The notes beneath the pieces are model-generated. The model saw only the letters and a list, made by a program, of their open reading frames with translations. It had not been told where the DNA came from and ran no database searches. A stretch of 64,000 bases of DNA from Deltaproteobacteria bacterium UBA5205 (lineage in GTDB: Bacteria > Desulfobacterota > Syntrophorhabdia > Syntrophorhabdales > Syntrophorhabdaceae), in the NCBI GenBank assembly GCA_002412715.1, contig DHVP01000004.1, positions 77,006 to 141,005 of the forward strand. Direction: 5' to 3'. Each line of letters starts with the position of its first letter. The first letter of the stretch is position 1. Position numbers and translations under genes: made by a program. Below, one piece after another: positions 1 through 7,832 of this stretch.

Positions 1-852
1 GGAGAATCCGGCACCGGCAAGGAACTCTTCGCACATGCCATTCATCAGATCAGCCGGCGGCGAAACCATAATTTCGTCAAGGTTAATTCGGCCTCCATTC
101 CTGGGGAACTTATCGAATCCGAGCTCTTCGGATATGAACCGGGCGCCTTTACCGGCGCCCGCAAACAGGGAAAGCCCGGCAAATTTGAACTGGCGCACCG
201 GGGAACCATTTTTCTGGATGAGATCGGGGATATGCCGTTATCGCTTCAGGCGAAGCTCCTGAGGGTGCTCCAGGAAAGGCAATTCTATCCGTTGGGGAGC
301 GAGAAACCCCTTGATGTGGATTTGCGGCTGATCGTCGCGACCAACAAAGATCTTGAAGCCGAGGTTAAGAGAGGTGCTTTTCGAGAGGACCTGTTTTACA
401 GGATCCATGTTATCCCCGTCCGCATCCCTCCCCTGAGGGAGAGAAAAGAGGATATTCTCCCGTTGGCGGAACACTTCCTCAAAAAGACATCAGAAAGAAT
501 GAACAAGGGCATTAAAAGTTTTACACCTATGGCCATACAAAAACTGATGCTCCACGATTGGCCGGGCAACGTCCGGGAACTGGAAAATGCTGTTGAGTGT
601 GCAGTGGCCACCAGCCGCCGGGAGTCCATATCGGAGGACGTGATCCTTCCATTGAAGGAGGACCTTTCGACATCACCAAAACCCTTCAAGGAGGCCAAGG
701 AGGACTTTGAACGGGACTACCTGAACTGGGTCCTCCAGGTGGCGGAGGGTAACGTTAGCAAGGCTGCAAGCCTGGCAGGAAAATATCGCGCTGATTTTTA
801 TTCTCTCCTCAGGAAATACGACCTCAAGCCGGATAGCTTCAAGAAAACATAG
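1..852 (+). CDS. Sigma-54-dependent transcriptional activator, 5' truncated by window edge
   Basis: Open frame from base 1, so only the central AAA+ ATPase and the C-terminal DNA-binding part are visible. It begins inside the Walker A loop (GESGTGKE), followed by the sigma-54 contact loop GAFTGA, Walker B (FLDEIGDM), the sensor region with ATNKDLE, and an arginine-finger region around FREDLFYR. The last 50 residues form a Fis-type helix-turn-helix. Proteins of this family use ATP hydrolysis to open sigma-54 promoters. The sensory N-terminus lies outside the window, so whether it is a response regulator or a PAS/GAF sensor cannot be said. A TGGCAC-type element sits about 160 bp downstream, so local targets are possible. 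Confidence 0.93.
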   Translation, partial: GESGTGKELFAHAIHQISRRRNHNFVKVNSASIPGELIESELFGYEPGAFTGARKQGKPGKFELAHRGTIFLDEIGDMPLSLQAKLLRVLQERQFYPLGSEKPLDVDLRLIVATNKDLEAEVKRGAFREDLFYRIHVIPVRIPPLRERKEDILPLAEHFLKKTSERMNKGIKSFTPMAIQKLMLHDWPGNVRELENAVECAVATSRRESISEDVILPLKEDLSTSPKPFKEAKEDFERDYLNWVLQVAEGNVSKAASLAGKYRADFYSLLRKYDLKPDSFKKT

Positions 853-948
853 TGTATGATTTCCCTGCACCGGGCCCTTTTCCAGATTCCATCATATTTC
901 CAATAACATACCTTCTCCTGGAGATATTCTCGTGCTGCAGGCAGTGTA

Positions 949-1027
949 TGAAAAGCCATACGATTAACGAAAGCTTTTCATATTTGTATCATCATTACAA
1001 TAACTTACAATTTGGCACGAATATTGT
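949..1027 (+). promoter_or_regulatory. Candidate sigma-54-like promoter with upstream inverted repeat
   Basis: TGGCAC at 1013-1018, five bases, then TTGT at 1024-1027. Spacing is canonical for a -24/-12 element, but the -12 dinucleotide is GT rather than the near-invariant GC. Upstream, TGAAAAGC (949-956) and GCTTTTCA (973-980) form a perfect 8-bp inverted repeat that could bind a dimeric activator. It would serve the exported protein at 1140. Weak because of the -12 mismatch. Confidence 0.35.
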
Positions 1028-1139
1028 AACTGTATGGGTATAACCTGACAGAGGAGGTATGGAATGAAGAAGACGTGTAGGAGCCGTGGGGGGTTTGATA
1101 TATGATGACGTTCAAAAGAAGAAGCAAAGGATGCGCGCA

Positions 1140-1679
1140 ATGAAAGTCAACACGAGAAGATACCTTCTCCTGTCCGTTTCCCTCTGCGTGTGGGCGATAT
1201 TGTCCGGAGTGAGCTTTGCCGAGCTAAACGTGAACATAGGGGTCTTTGCACCCCCGCCCCCGCTTGTGATAGAAAGTCCCCCTCCCATGGCTGTGGTGTC
1301 TGGCACGCCTTACGTCTATTACGCCCCCGATATTTCCGTCGGGCTCTTCTTTTACGCGGGGAACTGGTATCGCCCTCACGAGGGCCGCTGGTTCAGGGCG
1401 AGATCCTACAGGGGACCCTGGGCGCATATCCATCATGGTTCCGTGCCACCCGTGTTTGCGAAGCTCCCGCCTGATTACAGACATGTTCCTCCGGGACACC
1501 ACAAAATCCCCTATGGCCAGATGAAAAAGAACTGGAAGAGCTGGGAGCGAGATCGTCATTGGGACGGTCGGGCCGGCGGGCCTTCGGGACATAGGGCCGG
1601 CTACGAGAAAAGAGAACATAGGGCAAAGAGCCGTAATAATCACAAGAACGGCAATGGTAATGGAAGACAAAAGCATTGA
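1140..1679 (+). CDS. Small exported protein, proline-rich N-terminus and basic C-terminal tail
   Basis: About 179 residues. I chose ATG 1140 because AAAGGA lies seven bases upstream; ATG 1131 and GTG 1086 are in frame but poorly placed. A signal peptide (hydrophobic core LLLSVSLCVWAILSG, likely cleavage after SFA) precedes a proline-rich stretch, then an aromatic-rich segment with tyrosine, tryptophan and glycine (FYAGNWYRPHEGRWFRA), and a histidine/arginine/asparagine-rich tail. This composition resembles YXWGQW-like envelope proteins seen next to stress genes in proteobacteria, but I do not recognise a defined function. Probably periplasmic or cell-envelope associated. A strong terminator follows. 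Confidence 0.8.
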   Translation: MKVNTRRYLLLSVSLCVWAILSGVSFAELNVNIGVFAPPPPLVIESPPPMAVVSGTPYVYYAPDISVGLFFYAGNWYRPHEGRWFRARSYRGPWAHIHHGSVPPVFAKLPPDYRHVPPGHHKIPYGQMKKNWKSWERDRHWDGRAGGPSGHRAGYEKREHRAKSRNNHKNGNGNGRQKH

Positions 1680-1707
1680 CCGATGAGATAAAACCGCCTC
1701 TGTAGGA

Positions 1708-1760
1708 GAGCGGCCATAGAGCATCCTCCAAAATGCATTATGGCCGCTCATTATTTTTTT
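1708..1760 (+). terminator. Rho-independent terminator
   Basis: GAGCGGCCATA (1708-1718) pairs perfectly with TATGGCCGCTC (1739-1749), and a T-rich run follows at 1750-1760. It ends the transcript of the exported protein. Confidence 0.85.
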
Positions 1761-1917
1761 AAGCTTCTTTCAACGATCTAACCTGATATTCCTTTTTATT
1801 CCTGCTACTTGTCATGGAACTGCACCCCGTCAGAGCCGCAGAATATTTTACTTTTTATTTGACAAGGAATGACTTGTATGAGACTCATTAAGAAAAAGAC
1901 TCGTGAAGGAGCTCGCC

Positions 1918-2928
1918 ATGGTTAAGAAACTTTTGATTGTTTCAATGATTCTTATTGTGGTTTTTGTCTTTCTGCAGGTTAACGCTTCCGCCAAGATCAT
2001 CGTGAAATACGGTCACGTTGGTCCACCCATCCATCCGCAGCACTTCGGTGCGGTTGCATTTGCCAAGTATGTGACGGAAAAGACCAAAGGAGAAATCGAG
2101 GTCCAGGTGTTCCCGTTGGGCCAGCTCGGTGGTGAGCGCTCAATGACGGAACAGGTCCAGGCAGGGACTCTCCACATGACAGCGGTCACGTCAGGGGTGC
2201 TCGCGAACTTCGTTCCCGAAATAGGCATTATCGAGCTGCCTTTCGTCTATCCTAACAGGGCGGTAGCCTATAAGGTTCTCGATGATAAGGAAATCCAGGA
2301 GCGCTTTGCCAAGTACTGCGAGCCGAAGGGTTTTATCTTTATCGGCTACACAGAGAATGAGTTCAGGGACCTGACGAACTCAAAACGGCCGATCAAGAAA
2401 CCGGAGGACCTCAATGGACTGAAGATAAGGGTCGTCGAGAGTCCGGTGTTTATCGATACCTTCAAGGCGCTGGGTGCGAACCCCACGCCAATGCCCTTTC
2501 CGGAAATCTATAACGCCCTTCAGCAGAAGGTTATAGATGGTCAGGACAACCCGCTTTTTACATCTGTTCTCATGAAGTTCACCGAGGTGAATAAGTTTGC
2601 CACTGTCTCGAACCACATTCTCACCGAATGCCCCGTCGTGGTGAACAAGAAATTCTGGAACTCTTTGACGCCGGAACAGCAAAAGATATTCAGGGAAGCC
2701 GCTGCTGTTCAGATCAAGGTGAACAGGGAAGGAAACGCCAAGGGCAGCGCCGACGCAATCGAGAAGGCAAGGGCCCAGAAAGTAGACGTTTACGTTCTCA
2801 CCACAAAGGACAGGGATGTCTTCAGGAAGGCCGTACAACCGGTTTACGATAAGTACAAAGGTGTGTTCGGCGCCGAGTGGTACAACTTCTTTATGAAGAA
2901 GATCGAGTTTTATTCGAAGAAGAAATAG
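1918..2928 (+). CDS. dctP: TRAP transporter substrate-binding protein DctP
   Basis: Periplasmic solute receptor of a tripartite ATP-independent transporter; 336 residues from ATG 1918, which has GAAGGAG eight bases upstream (GTG 1903 is in frame but overlaps that site). Signal peptide MVKKLLIVSMILIVVFVFLQ, cleaved near NASA. The family hallmarks are present: GHVGPPIHPQH start, LGGERSMTEQVQAGTLHM, the conserved arginine region LKIRVVESPVF that contacts a carboxylate, and NALQQKVIDGQDNP. The first gene of dctPQM. The ligand is likely an organic acid anion, but the specificity cannot be read from sequence. Confidence 0.95.
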   Translation: MVKKLLIVSMILIVVFVFLQVNASAKIIVKYGHVGPPIHPQHFGAVAFAKYVTEKTKGEIEVQVFPLGQLGGERSMTEQVQAGTLHMTAVTSGVLANFVPEIGIIELPFVYPNRAVAYKVLDDKEIQERFAKYCEPKGFIFIGYTENEFRDLTNSKRPIKKPEDLNGLKIRVVESPVFIDTFKALGANPTPMPFPEIYNALQQKVIDGQDNPLFTSVLMKFTEVNKFATVSNHILTECPVVVNKKFWNSLTPEQQKIFREAAAVQIKVNREGNAKGSADAIEKARAQKVDVYVLTTKDRDVFRKAVQPVYDKYKGVFGAEWYNFFMKKIEFYSKKK

Positions 2929-2944
2929 AAAAGGTTAATTGTAA

Positions 2945-2971
2945 GGGGGAGGGGCGAGCACCCCCTCCCCC
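2945..2971 (+). promoter_or_regulatory. GC-rich intra-operon hairpin between dctP and dctQ
   Basis: GGGGGAGGGG (2945-2954) and CCCCTCCCCC (2962-2971) form a perfect ten-pair stem with a seven-base loop, and no T-run follows. It sits right after the dctP stop and occupies the space where a dctQ ribosome site would lie. Such hairpins protect the upstream message and lower expression of the downstream membrane genes, giving an excess of binding protein (inference). Confidence 0.7.
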
Positions 2972-2980
2972 CCATCTGAT

Positions 2981-3487
2981 ATGAAAGACTTCGTAAGGAA
3001 ACTCCAGACGATCGAGGAAGGCTTTGCCGCCTTCTCGCTGCTCGGAATTGCCCTTCTCACCTTCATTGAGACGGCTCTTCGCTATACCCTGAACCATACC
3101 TTTACGTGGTTCGGTGAGGTGGCGAACTATACGATGATCTTCTGTACGTATCTTGCCGCATCTATCGGGATCAAGTATGGAACCCATTTTTCCATGGAAG
3201 CGTTAACGGAATTTGTACCTGATCGGGTGAGTCACCTTTTAAAAACCATCGCTTATTTGATATCGGGAATTGTGACGCTCCTCTTTATCTACTATGGCAC
3301 CGTGCACCTTATGACGCTCAAAAAGTTTGGCGTGACGAGTTCCGCCATGCAGATACCGATGTACATTCCCTATATTCCGATCCCCCTTTTCGCCCTGACG
3401 ATGGCCGTTCGTTTCTTTGCGCTGTCTCATCGGCATCTCAGGAGTTGTCTCAAGGGGGAGCCATTCCAAAGGGTGAGGAAAAAATAG
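2981..3487 (+). CDS. dctQ: TRAP transporter small membrane subunit DctQ
   Basis: 168 residues with four predicted membrane helices (about 20-40, 50-70, 85-110 and 125-148). The DctQ region FAAFSLLGIALLTFIETALRY and the short loop with W-F-G-E-V are present, as is the charged cytoplasmic tail HRHLRSCLKGE. DctQ scaffolds the large DctM permease. There is no clear Shine-Dalgarno sequence, because the upstream hairpin uses that space. The stop is only three bases from the dctM start, so translational coupling to dctM is likely. Confidence 0.92.
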   Translation: MKDFVRKLQTIEEGFAAFSLLGIALLTFIETALRYTLNHTFTWFGEVANYTMIFCTYLAASIGIKYGTHFSMEALTEFVPDRVSHLLKTIAYLISGIVTLLFIYYGTVHLMTLKKFGVTSSAMQIPMYIPYIPIPLFALTMAVRFFALSHRHLRSCLKGEPFQRVRKK

Positions 3488-3490
3488 CCG

Positions 3491-4774
3491 ATGAGCCTTA
3501 CGATTGTCCTCCTGTGCTTCTTTGTCCTCCTCGCTCTTAGCGCCCCCATTGCCATCGTTCTCGTGGCAACGACGGCAATCTACCTTATTTTTGTTGCTCA
3601 GACGCCGCTTACCTCGCTCATTCAGCAATTGTTCAATGGGCTCGACAATTTTGTTCTTCTCGGTGTTCCCTTCTTTATTCTTGCGGGGAACATCATGGCG
3701 GAAGGCGCCATTTCAACCAGGCTTGTGAACGTGATGAAGCTTTGCGTCGGCCGGTTTACCGGCGGACTCGCCATAGCTTCTATTTTGGCTTGTATGTTCT
3801 TTGCGGCAATTTCCGGTTCGTCACCGGCTACCGTCATCGCTATCGGAAGCATCATGATGCCCGCCCTTATGAAGGAAGGGTATGGAGAGCGCTTCTCCAT
3901 GGGTCTTCTGACATCCTCCGGTTCCCTGGGGATCCTTATCCCTCCGAGTATTCCCATGATCCTTTACGCCCTCGTCATGAACGTGTCCGTGGCAGAGATG
4001 TTCATGGCCGGGTTTCTGCCCGGTATTTTCATAGGCCTCTGTCTTATAGGCTATTCCTTCTACCGGTCCAGGAAGCATGGCTGGAAATCGGAAACTACCT
4101 ACACCTTCAAGGAAGCCCTGAAAGTTCTCAAAGATGGCATATGGGCGCTTTTCCTGCCCGTTCTTGTCCTCGGCGGTATCTATGGAGGTATCTTTACTCC
4201 TACCGAGGCAGCGGCGGTATCGGTCGTTTACGCCCTTGTTATCGAGCTTTTTGTATACAAGGAACTCAAGTTTAACCGTCTCTTCACGATTTGCAGGGAT
4301 TCGGCTGTTCTCTCGGGGTGCCTGCTTTTCATCCTCTCCTGCGCGATGACCTTCATCTGGCTTCTTACCGTCGAACAGATACCGGTGAAACTTGCGGAAC
4401 TTATCGTTGCCAACATCGAGAGCAAATGGCTTTTTCTCCTGGCTATAAACGGCGCGCTTCTCATCATCGGTGCGCTGATGGACATCGTGACGGCCATTAT
4501 CATCATTTCTCCCATCCTGGGTGCGACCCTCGCAAAATATAATATCGATCTCGTTCATTACGGCATCATTATGATCGTAAATGTCGAATGCGGATTCCTG
4601 ACGCCGCCATTCGGATTGAACCTCTTTGTTTCGATGGCGATCATGAAACGTTCCCTTGTCGACGTAGGCAAGGCCATCCTGCCTTTTATCCTGATTTTCC
4701 TTGGCTGTCTTCTCGTCATTACCTATGTTCCCTGGATTGCAACGTTTCTTCCCAAGCTCTTTTTAGGAAACTGA
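3491..4774 (+). CDS. dctM: TRAP transporter large permease DctM
   Basis: 427 residues, the normal length for DctM, with about twelve hydrophobic helices. Conserved elements include LLGVPFFILAGNIMAEG, the FAAISGSSPATVIAIGSIMMPAL signature, ILIPPSIPMILYA, TPTEAAAVSVVYAL and the closing ECGFLTPPFGLNLFV. It moves the substrate inward with sodium or protons, using the DctP receptor. Last gene of dctPQM. It converges with the phospholipase D gene, with an inverted repeat between them. Confidence 0.95.
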   Translation: MSLTIVLLCFFVLLALSAPIAIVLVATTAIYLIFVAQTPLTSLIQQLFNGLDNFVLLGVPFFILAGNIMAEGAISTRLVNVMKLCVGRFTGGLAIASILACMFFAAISGSSPATVIAIGSIMMPALMKEGYGERFSMGLLTSSGSLGILIPPSIPMILYALVMNVSVAEMFMAGFLPGIFIGLCLIGYSFYRSRKHGWKSETTYTFKEALKVLKDGIWALFLPVLVLGGIYGGIFTPTEAAAVSVVYALVIELFVYKELKFNRLFTICRDSAVLSGCLLFILSCAMTFIWLLTVEQIPVKLAELIVANIESKWLFLLAINGALLIIGALMDIVTAIIIISPILGATLAKYNIDLVHYGIIMIVNVECGFLTPPFGLNLFVSMAIMKRSLVDVGKAILPFILIFLGCLLVITYVPWIATFLPKLFLGN

Positions 4775-4776
4775 TT

Positions 4777-4846
4777 CCCGTCCCGTCTCCAGAGTTTTTT
4801 CCTGCCGTCTCCAGAGTACTATCCTGAGTATCGAAAAGGGGACGGG
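4777..4846. repeat. Inverted repeat with internal direct repeat between convergent genes
   Basis: CCCGTCCC (4777-4784) and GGGACGGG (4839-4846) are inverted. Between them CGTCTCCAGAGT occurs twice (4784-4795 and 4806-4817), the first copy followed by a run of six T. It may act as a bidirectional terminator for dctM and the phospholipase D gene, or be a repeat-element remnant. Confidence 0.5.
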
Positions 4847-4855
4847 GTGCGGGGT

Positions 4856-6256
4856 CTACAACCAGTAGGTAAACAGATGCGAAAACCATTCTCTGATCTT
4901 GAGGCGCAAAGGTCTCTTTTTCCATTCTTCCCATCGAACCTGGTCGGACTGTGCAAGATCCCTGGCAAACATCTCCTCCATCGTAATAGCAAACTCACGG
5001 CTCAGAATCACCGCGTTCACCTCGTCATTGCTTGAAAAGCTCCAGAAGTCCATATTGGTGGAACCCACAGTCGACCAGACGCCGTCAATCACCAGAGTTT
5101 TTGAATGGAGCAAAACATTACGGCGTTTATATAACTTCACCCCTGATCTCAAGAGTTCTGAATAGAAATATTCCCCTGCAGATTGGACCAGGGAAGAATC
5201 GGACGTTCCCGGAAGAATGATCTTCACATCAACTCCACGTTTTGCAGCATCGGTGAGGGCATCTACCGTCTGGCGGTCGGGGACAAAATAGGCGTTGGTC
5301 ATATGAAGCGAGTTTGTCGCGAGGGTGATAGCGGCCACATACATAATGAAAGTGATCCTGTTGGCCTCTCCCGGGGTACTGCCCAGAACCCGCACCAGAT
5401 CCTGTCCCTCCGACTTCAGGGCAGGGAAGTATTTTCGTTCAGAGAGTTTCACGCCCTTTTGATTCTGCCACGTGTCGAGAAAGAGCTTTTGGAACTCGGC
5501 CACGGCAGGGCCTTCGATTTGAACGTCCGTGTCACGCCATGGCATCTTTACTGCTTCCTCGTCGTCCCCCCTTCCGGAAAGGCTGCTTGAATAGACCTGA
5601 CTGATATTAATCCCCCCGGTAAAAGCGACTTTCCCGTCGACGATCAGTATCTTGCGGTGATCCGATTTGGCCAGACGCCATCTTCCGCGGGCCTTCAGTG
5701 GATTAACCGGGTTAAACTCGACGATCTGTACCCCGCCATCGCGCAAGCGCTGAAAGAATGCAGCGGGAGTAGTGTAACTGCCCACGCTGTCGTAGATGAG
5801 ATTCACTTGAATTCCTTCCGCCTGCTTTTGAAGCAGCAGATCAGCAAATTTCCGGCCCCTGTCATCCTCAATATCTTCCATAATAAACGTTTCGAGATTA
5901 ATATGGTCTCTGGCATTCTCTATCGCTTTAAACATGGAGGCATAGGTAGCCGGACCATCAACTAGCAGCGTAACTTTGTTTCCCTTCGTCAACGGGGTTT
6001 CACTCACCGATTCTATAACGGTGGTATATCGTTCAAGCATATCCGTCTCACCGACGGATCCCCGCAACCGTTTCATGAGGGCTTTTGTTTGTTTGGGGGA
6101 TAATAGTCCCCTGGCCGAAGCGATCTGGTCCGGTTCCCGGGTAGCCGGTGCCCCATCCATGATTGTAGAGACGTTCGGCAAGGTCGCACATCCACCACCG
6201 AAGGCCACGATGGAAAGCAACAGAAAGAAGAAAAAGAGAGACCTGGCTCGTTTCAT
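4856..6256 (-). CDS. Phospholipase D / cardiolipin synthase-like lipoprotein
   Basis: 466 residues with two HKD motifs, HRKILIVDGKVAFTGG and HSKTLVIDGVWSTVGS, each HxKx4D with a downstream glycine and together forming one phosphodiesterase active site. The N-terminus is a signal peptide (hydrophobic FFFFLLLSIVAF) ending at GGGC, so Cys23 may be lipidated, although the lipobox lacks the usual leucine. Length and the two-domain layout match bacterial cardiolipin synthases of the ClsC/YmdC type, which join phospholipids by transphosphatidylation. A lipidated or exported location is unusual for such a synthase, so a periplasmic phospholipase D is the alternative. Single gene, start ATG 6256. Confidence 0.85.
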   Translation of the reverse strand: MKRARSLFFFFLLLSIVAFGGGCATLPNVSTIMDGAPATREPDQIASARGLLSPKQTKALMKRLRGSVGETDMLERYTTVIESVSETPLTKGNKVTLLVDGPATYASMFKAIENARDHINLETFIMEDIEDDRGRKFADLLLQKQAEGIQVNLIYDSVGSYTTPAAFFQRLRDGGVQIVEFNPVNPLKARGRWRLAKSDHRKILIVDGKVAFTGGINISQVYSSSLSGRGDDEEAVKMPWRDTDVQIEGPAVAEFQKLFLDTWQNQKGVKLSERKYFPALKSEGQDLVRVLGSTPGEANRITFIMYVAAITLATNSLHMTNAYFVPDRQTVDALTDAAKRGVDVKIILPGTSDSSLVQSAGEYFYSELLRSGVKLYKRRNVLLHSKTLVIDGVWSTVGSTNMDFWSFSSNDEVNAVILSREFAITMEEMFARDLAQSDQVRWEEWKKRPLRLKIREWFSHLFTYWL

Positions 6257-6618
6257 GTTCGTTATCTAGGATAACATAATTCCTTTCCGTCTGTATTGTT
6301 GAGCACTCTTTGCGTTATATTCGTTGTGGTTTAAAGCCAGGGAAGCGGGGGTTCGATGAGACCGGAGATCATAATTGCGATCATGCGGTCCGCTCTGGGA
6401 ATAAACAAAGGTTCGTGAGAGGCAAAACGTTTCACCGCGAGGAGATTCCGTGACAGACAAACGAAAGGCATACGAGGAAAACTTACCGCTCAGTCGGAGA
6501 AATGGAACGCCGGGATCGCTCTTTTTAAAGCCAAAGCTGACAAGGCCAGGGCTATGCCCAATGCAAAGGGTGTAACGTTCGGAGTATGGCGCCCCATGCT
6601 GAAAAGGTACCGTCACTG
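6257..6618. other. Intergenic region without a supported gene
   Basis: Leader of the phospholipase D gene. An open frame (6266-6616, minus strand) exists but has no ribosome site, no recognisable motif and an irregular composition. I see no convincing terminator or promoter consensus here. Confidence 0.5.
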
Positions 6619-6924
6619 TTATCTTATGTGTGATTTAGCTGTCTTGAGAGCAAGGTCCCTATCCCTGGTAAATAACCTCCATTCCATTCCTGAGGAGTGG
6701 ATACCGGCCTTCTTATCCTGACCTCTGCTGTAATACCAGTGTCCAAAGCGTTCGACGGTAGAAAACGGATGATTACCTGTGCAGAGGGTTTCGCAGGGAT
6801 GAATCTCCTCAAAAAAAATTGTTTCCTCGGGGCCTTCGTCATAAGCCAGATCGCCAGGCAATACAATTTCAGCAACATCAACGCCTTCGGATTCCTTTTC
6901 ATCCAACCAGTCTGATATATTCAC
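6619..6924 (-). CDS. Acidic hypothetical protein, 101 residues
   Basis: The ATG at 6924 has GAAAGGAG eleven bases upstream, a good ribosome site, which is why I accept this frame over the overlapping one at 6624-6902. The protein is soluble and acidic at its start (MNISDWLDEKESEGVDVAEI), with no signal peptide or membrane segment and three histidines and two cysteines scattered. I do not recognise the family. It heads a run of small minus-strand genes (YtxH, a 29-residue membrane peptide, CsbD) typical of envelope or general stress loci, so a stress role is plausible by context only. Confidence 0.65.
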   Translation of the reverse strand: MNISDWLDEKESEGVDVAEIVLPGDLAYDEGPEETIFFEEIHPCETLCTGNHPFSTVERFGHWYYSRGQDKKAGIHSSGMEWRLFTRDRDLALKTAKSHIR

Positions 6925-7006
6925 TGATCTCTTTCTCCTTTCAAGTCAGTTGATGTTTAACGCTTCATTCAGCATGACAGGTAATAACCGGGCACTGCAC
7001 TTAACC

Positions 7007-7303
7007 CTACTTTTCTTTTTTGTACGCCTCTTTACCGGCTTCCACAACTTTGGTGATAATATTGCTTTCTTTTTCTACGAAATCTTTTCCTTTTTCAAAA
7101 TAAGCCGTTGCCATGTTTTTAACCTGATCAATACAGTCTTCCGCTTTCTCTTTTGCGTCTTCGGCAAGCCCTTTTATCGTCTTGCGGGTTTCTCTTCCCG
7201 TTTTCCGCGCTGTAAGCATTACAACTCCGGCTCCGATCAGGCCCCCGACAAGAAATGAAAGAAGAATGCTTCCTGTGCCAAATCCACTGTCTTGCTGATT
7301 CAT
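7007..7303 (-). CDS. YtxH domain membrane protein
   Basis: 98 residues: a glycine-rich transmembrane segment near the start (SILLSFLVGGLIGAGVVML), the short basic loop TARKTGRETRK, then an amphipathic helical tail rich in lysine and glutamate (residues 40-98) suited to coiled-coil contacts. This is the YtxH/gas-vesicle-like pattern seen in stress-induced proteins. GGAGGT lies six bases before ATG 7303. That ribosome site overlaps the stop codon of the 29-residue gene just upstream, so the two are probably translated together. Confidence 0.85.
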   Translation of the reverse strand: MNQQDSGFGTGSILLSFLVGGLIGAGVVMLTARKTGRETRKTIKGLAEDAKEKAEDCIDQVKNMATAYFEKGKDFVEKESNIITKVVEAGKEAYKKEK

Positions 7304-7306
7304 AGG

Positions 7307-7396
7307 TTACCTCCGTCTGGTCCACCAGTAACCGCCGCCCCCACCGAACAATATTACTACTACGATGATGATAATGATGAGAGTTGTAGTACTCAT
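7307..7396 (-). CDS. 29-residue single-span membrane peptide
   Basis: ATG at 7396, preceded by AGGAGG with ideal spacing. The translation is MSTTTLIIIIIVVVILFGG continuing GGGYWWTRRR, then TAA (7309-7307): an isoleucine/valine transmembrane helix, five glycines, two tryptophans and a positively charged end that would stay in the cytoplasm. Similar tiny hydrophobic peptides with a glycine run and an arginine tail are common next to YtxH and CsbD genes in proteobacteria. Function unknown. Its stop codon lies within the ribosome site of the YtxH gene four bases downstream. Confidence 0.75.
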   Translation of the reverse strand: MSTTTLIIIIIVVVILFGGGGGYWWTRRR

Positions 7397-7445
7397 AGTA
7401 ATTTCCTCCTGTTAGTCTATTGAACATATGGAAACAGTTTAATCT

Positions 7446-7625
7446 TCACTTCCGCAGGAGCTTCTTGGTCTTACCGACCTTTTCCTGCGCCTTGCCGGCT
7501 ATCTTTTCGGCTTTGCCTTTGGTCTCCAGCTTGGGATTATCAGTCATTTCCCCGGCCATTTCTTTGACCTTGCCCTTTGTTTTGTGGAACGTTCCTTCCG
7601 CCTTGTCCCTAATACTCGATTTCAT
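7446..7625 (-). CDS. CsbD family stress protein
   Basis: 59 residues from ATG 7625, which has AGGAGG eight bases upstream; an upstream in-frame ATG at 7727 adds a non-conserved extension and is rejected. The sequence has the CsbD pattern: a short lysine-rich, cysteine-free protein with repeated KAEG/KGKVKEMAGEMT and KGKAEKIAGKAQEK blocks. CsbD proteins are abundant small stress proteins (sigma-B controlled in Bacillus) with unknown biochemistry. Upstream, GTGCGT (7714-7719) and ACGCAC (7722-7727) form a small inverted repeat that could be an operator. Confidence 0.9.
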   Translation of the reverse strand: MKSSIRDKAEGTFHKTKGKVKEMAGEMTDNPKLETKGKAEKIAGKAQEKVGKTKKLLRK

Positions 7626-7832
7626 GGCATTCCTCCTGGCTGCTCTTTTTATATATATAGGATACAGCAGAGACTCTCTCGTGTCTGTCGCAGGAACCAA
7701 CAATATTTTTGTAGTGCGTTCACGCACGCGGGTGTCATTGTTTTATGCTACGTGGATTGTCGCGGACGCTGTCCACAGCTGCAGTCGAAATTCACAGGGC
7801 GGTGCGGAGGCGTGCGTCTGCATGCGGAAAGC

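Noticed and set aside
6266..6616. Open frame of 116 codons on the minus strand
   Set aside because: No ribosome site, no motif, and composition like non-coding sequence; it also lies in the phospholipase D leader.
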